The position numbers were made by a program, and so were the translations under genes. Of a stretch of 60,000 bases of DNA, positions 55,034 to 60,000 are shown piece after piece (the stretch's first letter is position 1; the number at the start of each line of letters is the position of its first letter). The stretch comes from Mesostigma viride. Its lineage: Eukaryota; Streptophyta; Mesostigmatophyceae; Mesostigmatales; Mesostigmataceae. The stretch spans positions 418,883-478,882 of the forward strand of contig RPFO01000485.1 in the NCBI GenBank assembly GCA_009746045.1, read 5' to 3'. Under the pieces are notes generated by a model that did not search any database, was not told where the DNA came from, and saw only the letters and a list, made by a program, of their open reading frames with translations.

Positions 55034-55903
55034 GGAATATAAAATATAGTAGTATGTAAAATGGACAAGCAGATTTACTTCTCCACCATGGGGTGATTGA
55101 CAAGTTCAACAAGCAATGCCTGACTACAAGAGGAGCTTGACTACAAATTCCCGTGGACATGTCGCCATTGCTAACAATGGCCTTGAAATTATAGCAATGC
55201 TCATTGACACCTGCCCGTTGATGGTATACTAAACATGCTCCAGTCAAGGCCCCGGTCAATTCATATTGGAAGAAACAGGGTATGCCAGTGATGTTTGTGC
55301 TTGCCCCCACCATGTGTATCAAGGAGACCATTTGAACGTCTCGCTTCAAAAAGTGCGAGCCACATCGACGTAGAGGCCTGCCACTGATGAGACAGGGCTT
55401 TCAAAGGGTCAAAATGTTAGCGCAGAAACTCGTTCTTGTGGACAACACGGGAACAGTGGCCATGCAAATGGCAGCCTGGCCGTTGCGCCGTTACCCCTAG
55501 CCTGTGTAATCGTGTTCTTGAAAGAGCAAAAGAGAAAGGGCTCGCAACGCCTCAATACCCTGGCAGCCAAGTGACGCGCCCACCAACTGTGGCTCTAGGG
55601 TGGGCACGGTCAGGCCGCAGCCTGCCAAAGCCGCACGATGATGACTGCGTGCCTCTCACCCCATGGTCATGGGAACGTTAACACAGCCCCATTGTTTTAC
55701 CGCCAAGCTCCATGAACACCTTCAGCAAGGCATGATATCCAGCGAGGCGGTACCCAGCGAGGGGGGTGCTCAGCCCTCCATGTGCAAATTCCCCTGTGGC
55801 CGATCTTCGCCCCTCTCTTGCAGTCTGTCCGTCTTGGGCAAGTTCCCCTCAGCTCTTCTTTTCAGGTTCTTCTCAGCTCTTTGTTTTCTTGTTCCTGCCA
55901 CTC
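55034..55903. other. No recognised gene
   Basis: A minus-strand frame at 54906-55349 overlaps the dispersed repeat and contains no known motif. The stretch just below 55904 would include the 3' untranslated region of the coiled-coil gene on the minus strand. Confidence 0.4.
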
Positions 55904-56694
55904 TCAGCTCTTCTTGTTCAGGTTCTCCTGCAGCATGCGCAGGTGCTTCTCCACTTCCAGCCGCTTGGCGCGCTCCCTCATCAGCTCCTCCTCCAGCGTA
56001 TCCATGCGCTGCCGAACCTCCGTGTCTGCGATACTTTCAACGTCACTGAAGTTGGGCGTTTGCGGGTATGATGGCGTGTTCAGCAGCGAGGGACGCAAGC
56101 TGCCACCAACCAACTGCGGGGCACGGCCCTGGGCGGGGGTGGAGAAACCCGTGCCGTTTATGCTGGCGCTCGTCGTGCGGTTGCTAGGAGTGGGCGCCTG
56201 GGACGGCCGGTTGGACCGCGCGCGGCTTTTGGCCTGCGTGTAGCTCGGCACTAAGCCAGGGATGCCAGACAGGCCTTTCAGGTAGGACTCGGCGGGAGGG
56301 GGCCTGTCCGAGCGCTGTGTTGGCCCTGACTTGGTGCTCGGCCGGGATGGGATCGTGCTCAACCCGATGGTGTTGTAGGTGACACCTTCCGGCAGTACGG
56401 TGGTGGTGGCGTCGCTGGGTCGTGGCACGGGGGGGGAGGAACTAGGACCGGCGCGCAGACGCTGCTCTTCCTTCTCAACCTGCGGTCGTATCAGCACCCG
56501 ACAGCAGGACCACGTCAATCTCGGAATATGACTTTCATGTTCACAAAGATATTTGAAACAGCGACGGCTTCACTGTCAATCTCGCCAATAAAAAACTCTT
56601 ACCCATTTCTTCCAAAATTCTTCGTGAACGCGCGCCATCGGATTAGTAGAAGTATCCTCGGCTCCGGGAACAAGTGATGCTGCCCGAGCTGGTG
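55904..56694 (-). CDS. 3' end of an unidentified protein with a C-terminal coiled coil
   Basis: Two exons are visible. The last, 56479-55904, follows the acceptor ACCGCAG and starts VEKEEQRLRAG. A Pro/Ser/Thr-rich disordered segment of about 130 residues follows. It ends in a predicted coiled coil (RQRMDTLEEELMRERAKRLE, then VEKHLRMLQENLNKKS) and a stop. The exon before it, ending at 56603 with the donor TGG|GTAAGAG, reads NPMARVHEEFWKKW and joins in phase 0; its start near 56694 is tentative. The 5' exons were not found. A scaffold, cytoskeletal or trafficking role would be a guess from architecture alone. Confidence 0.65.
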
Positions 56695-57320
56695 CTAAGA
56701 TTCATCAGGATAGCCATGCTTCTGGGTGCATATCCAAATGTATCAAGCCTAGGGGAATTCCCGCAGGCCTCCCACGCTAGCAATTCTTACAGCTGGTTGC
56801 ATTCCCATCAAAGAGACAATCACTGGTCAGGGGTCATTTGTTTGGAAGACCTATGTTCGACAGTGGCCTTTACCATAAAATCTATAATCTCTTCATCATA
56901 TTTATCCACGCGTCTTACGAAAGAGCCCAGCCGTGCTCATCTTGTATACTGAATGAGAGCAGAACGGTAATTATTGCAAGAAATGGTACCATTCTAGTGA
57001 AATGGCGGTACTATGTACCTCTGTTCTCCCGATCATTAAGGGTGCAATGACCGTCGAGGTACGCCGTTGGTAAGTCACGCTCAAACCTGGCGTGGTGCGT
57101 GCTCCCAAAAAATAAACAAAGTCACCGCTCCCTACTCTGGCATTTGGATTGCTGGATGTGGTTGACTGGTTGGCTAATAATAATGGCTGGCTAACATATT
57201 GCCAATTCAGCCACACCTCACGTTGCTTTGGTGAGCTTGGTCTGCGCGGTCTCGTAACAACCCCAACTCGTATAATCAAGTAACGTGCGTGTTTGCAACT
57301 TGCCCGTTGAAACTCTACGG
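56695..57320. other. No exon recognised
   Basis: Upstream exons of the minus-strand coiled-coil gene could lie here. Candidate minus-strand donors exist (near 56786 and 56915), but no frame next to them carries convincing sequence. Confidence 0.35.
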
Positions 57321-57573
57321 CGGAGCCAATTTTCGGAAGAACCTCTCACCTCTTTGGTCCATAATTGGCTAAAATATACCCATTTCCCCGAAATTTTCGG
57401 AAGAACCTCACCCTTGTGCTTGCAAATTCGGGACAAATTCGGTGGATGTATGGATGGATGGATGAATGGATTGACGGATTTTCATCCCCTATTCCTAGGT
57501 TTTCTCACGTGTACGGCCTTATAAGCTTCGCCAATTCTGGCGAACCTAACGGTTCTTCCGAAAATTGGCTCCG
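57321..57573. repeat. Perfect 23-bp inverted repeat around a 253-bp segment, with a third partial copy
   Basis: CGGAGCCAATTTTCGGAAGA plus ACC at 57321-57343 is the exact reverse complement of 57551-57573. A 17-base match (ATTTTCGGAAGAACCTC) recurs at 57392-57408 in direct orientation. A (TGGA)n microsatellite lies inside, near 57444-57470. It could be a small MITE with terminal inverted repeats or paired protein-binding sites upstream of the FKBP gene. Confidence 0.8.
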
Positions 57574-58069
57574 GCTGCAAGCCGGCTGATCAAAAAAGGA
57601 GCGCGCTGGTGTGTGCCATGTGGAATCTGGGTTCAGTCCGCGTGCCATTGGTCCAGCTACATTACGGACAAAGTAACCGTACTCTTCACAGTAAACCAAT
57701 AGTACCACCGACACTCAAAATAAATACGGCACACCACTACTATAGAATCTAAGATGCAATACTTCTGCGGCTTCGGACATAACAACAAGAACAGCATCAG
57801 TACGGGCGGCGGGACGGCGTGTCAGCTGTTGAGTGTTGGCGGTTTCCCGCTCGACTCGGGCTGCGATATTTTGCCGGCGCGACGTTCCTCGAAGAGGGGG
57901 GAGAGGGACGGTCTGTTCTAGGCAGTCACGGCAGTCACTAGCCTTGGGCTATGGCGTAAGGTTCGGTCATTTCCATCCAGTAGGGCTGCAAATATCAAAA
58001 CTCGGTGTACGACTTACTTCAACCTACACTAAGCACAATTTTTTTAGGACAACATTTTTGGGAGGTAAA
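57574..58069. promoter_or_regulatory. Upstream region of the FKBP gene
   Basis: This should hold the FKBP promoter and 5' untranslated region. The FKBP frame stays open upstream to 57833, but the conserved protein and signal peptide start at the ATG at 58070. A pyrimidine-rich TTTTTTTAG just before 58050 could be an acceptor of a 5' UTR intron. No specific promoter element is called. Confidence 0.4.
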
Positions 58070-59698
58070 ATGGCCGCGAAGTTTTTTGTGGCGTGCGTGT
58101 GTCTGCTGTCGGTAGTGTCCCTGGCCTATGCCGGTGTCACCCGTGAGATCATCCGGGAAGGCGATGGAACGCAGTAAGTTTCCAAACACGCGTTTGGATT
58201 AACGACGCTTTCTGTTAGCGCGGCCAACTTCTTCATGCATGCAGCATTCTGCAACGATTTGTTGGTTAGCGCCAATTGTTCTCGTATGTTGTATAGCGGC
58301 ATGCCATGTTGACAGCCCGCGGCAATACACTTGGTGGAAAGCCCGTGGTGCTTGTGCGTTGCTCGCCTGCTTCCTCGGAGCAGAGGAAAACGTCGTTTTA
58401 GTTGTATAGAACAAGGCTGCAAGTCGTGTCGCAATTACTTTTTCAGGGACGTATGCTGGTAATGTATTCCGGTTTTCTTGCCATTATCTTTTCCGTGCCC
58501 TGATTATCTGCCGATTGTTGGCGTGCTCACTTGATATCATGCAGCTTCCCAAGGGCTGGCTCGATGGTGACGGTTCACTACACCGGCACGCTAACGGATG
58601 GATCCAAGTTTGACTCCAGCAAGGACCGCAATTCACCTTTTAAGGTAGGAATCGTCGGGGTTGTATTTTTTGCTTGCGAAGTGCAGCAAATACGTCTTTT
58701 TTCGTTAAGGCTTTTTCTATTCAGCTGAGGCTTCGGCGTGGGGCTCGCTAAATATGGCATGCTCGTTTGTGACTGTACTTCTGATGTCTGGGTCTCCTGT
58801 CCCTGGGTTTCCTGGTCCACATCTTCCAGTTTGCGCTCGGCAAGGGCCAGGTCATCAAGTGCTGGGACGAGGGCGTGGCTCAGGTACGGAACACACATGT
58901 CGATAGCTGTATGGATGACACGTGGCTTCAGGCGGGCGTAGGTGTCCCGTGCGGCATGCCACTGTTTGCCAGCGACTTGCATCATTTTGGTGACCATTCA
59001 AGTGTGTAGAAGCTGAGGGACCTGAGTTTTGGAGTTATTTGGATGGAATATAGGTAGATGGCTGGAATCAGGGGATGTTGTGTGCAGCAAATTAAAGCAC
59101 ATGGGTCATGCAGCTATGATTATGTGTGTGCTTCTTCCCGCATCCAGGTAAACCCTGTTAGTAGATAGTCTCCCTCGATTTGGCATGGATGCGTGTGTTT
59201 GTGTGCCCTGGCATTTGTGTCCTGAATGTTAGTAAAACTTAATACACTTAACATTATGGCAAGCAGTAAGGGTCTCAGGGTCATGGCCTTGGCCGACAAG
59301 AGGCTGTCTTGAAGGTGAATTTATGCCAGCAGCCGCCGATGCAACCTTTCATTTTCTTTCGGGAAATCTCTGCTCCCCATCTCATGGCTCTTTGAGCGTG
59401 GCCATGCCTCACACACACAATGGTTCCGCCAGTCTCCTGTGACCACTCATGGTGCATGTGGTTTACAGCACCCCTTTGGGAGCCCTTGCACCGCCAGCAT
59501 TGCTCGGTACAGATGCGATAATGTGGCCGCTTTTGCTCGCCGCTATCGTGTTCCCCGGCACACACGCAGATGAGCAAGGGAGAGATCGCCATCCTGACGT
59601 GCTCCCCCGACTATGCCTACGGCGCGCGCGGCTTCCCCCCTGTCATCCCGCCCAACAGCGTCCTGCTGTTCGAGGTGGAGCTGATCAGCTTCTCGTAA
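58070..59698 (+). CDS. FKBP-type peptidyl-prolyl cis-trans isomerase with signal peptide
   Basis: Catalyses cis-trans isomerisation of X-Pro bonds. Four exons: 58070-58173, 58545-58644, 58830-58883 and 59570-59698, all with GT-AG borders and consistent phase, for 128 residues. Residues 1-21 ([21 protein letters not shown]) form a typical signal peptide. The single FKBP domain follows: [61 protein letters not shown] and [11 protein letters not shown]. The binding-site Tyr of HYTG, Phe-Asp of KFDSS, Val-Ile and Trp of VIKCW and Tyr of DYAYG are all present. The His of human FKBP12 (GHPG) is Phe here. There is no KDEL-like tail, so it may be secreted or sit in a lumen; which one cannot be told. 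Complete and apparently functional. Confidence 0.95.
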
Positions 59699-59902
59699 AC
59701 ATTTTCAACCCCTTAGTGGGAAGGTTGCGGTTTCTCGCTGACAGAGGACAAGCGGATGGAGGGATAACTGGTCGATATGTTGGCAGGATGGCATCGATGA
59801 GAAGTTAAAAACATTCTACGCCTTCGCAGTTGGACATGCAATGGCCCCCTAATGTTACCCATACTGGTGTTAGTTTTCAAGAATAAGCCAAACCCCGGCC
59901 AT

Positions 59903-60000
59903 TAAAAAAATTAAATTAAATTATAACATGTCTCCGTGGGGGGGGCATGTAGCACATATTTCATGATGGATGGGGTGGAGGAAGCCGCGTGATCGAACTA
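59903..60000 (-). mobile_element. Probable 3' tail of a reverse-oriented retroelement, cut by the window edge
   Basis: A TTAAATTAAATT tail is followed by TATAACATGTCTCCGTGGGG and GCATGTAGCACATAT. The order and spacing resemble the insert at 51450-51619 (CATAGCTCCGTTGGGAGCATATGTAACACATA). It lies about 200 bases past the FKBP stop. Confidence 0.5.

Noticed and set aside
55663-56243. Plus-strand frames of 101-153 residues
   Set aside because: They are antisense shadows of the minus-strand coiled-coil exon, whose composition, acceptor and stop are consistent.

Overview
The window comes from a nuclear genome of an intron-rich eukaryote. The coding exons are short, they are split by GT-AG introns, and the best-recognised proteins have close relatives in algae and plants. 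The OTU protease in particular follows the land-plant OTU9-12 pattern closely. An alga or alga-like protist fits best, but I cannot name a taxon. Most long open frames here are artefacts of tandem repeats. The real genes are pieces of 40 to 580 nt found by matching exon ends, phases and conserved motifs.

Layout. (1) 1-201: a possible exon at the left edge. (2) 788-25368, minus strand: TSR3, the 18S rRNA aminocarboxypropyltransferase, in at least five recognisable exons. One intron carries a 19.7 kb array of a 9-bp unit, of which about 18.7 kb (2235-20940) looks perfect. A 10-bp array and several smaller duplications lie in the same gene. The exon for the central conserved segment was not found. 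(3) 25369-26462: divergent intergenic space. (4) 26463-49509, plus strand: an OTU-family cysteine protease of about 256 residues in nine exons over 23 kb. Its introns hold arrays with units of 7, 30, 47, 39 and 59 bp; the 59-bp array alone spans 14.3 kb. (5) 51002-55033: a dead Penelope-like retroelement, interrupted by a LINE-type fragment, by two short tail fragments and by a dispersed repeat with an inverted second copy. Several junctions show target-site duplications. (6) 55904-56694, minus strand: the 3' end of an unidentified coiled-coil protein. (7) 58070-59698, plus strand: a complete four-exon FKBP peptidyl-prolyl isomerase with a signal peptide. (8) The last 100 bases look like the tail of another retroelement.

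TSR3 and the OTU gene are divergent neighbours in a head-to-head pair, and both have repeat-bloated introns. In several introns the repeat unit matches, or starts exactly at, the intron's own 5' splice site. This suggests that these arrays grew by tandem duplication seeded at exon-intron borders. I consider this the most interesting signal in the window. I see no functional link among the genes beyond general housekeeping roles: ribosome maturation, deubiquitination and protein folding.
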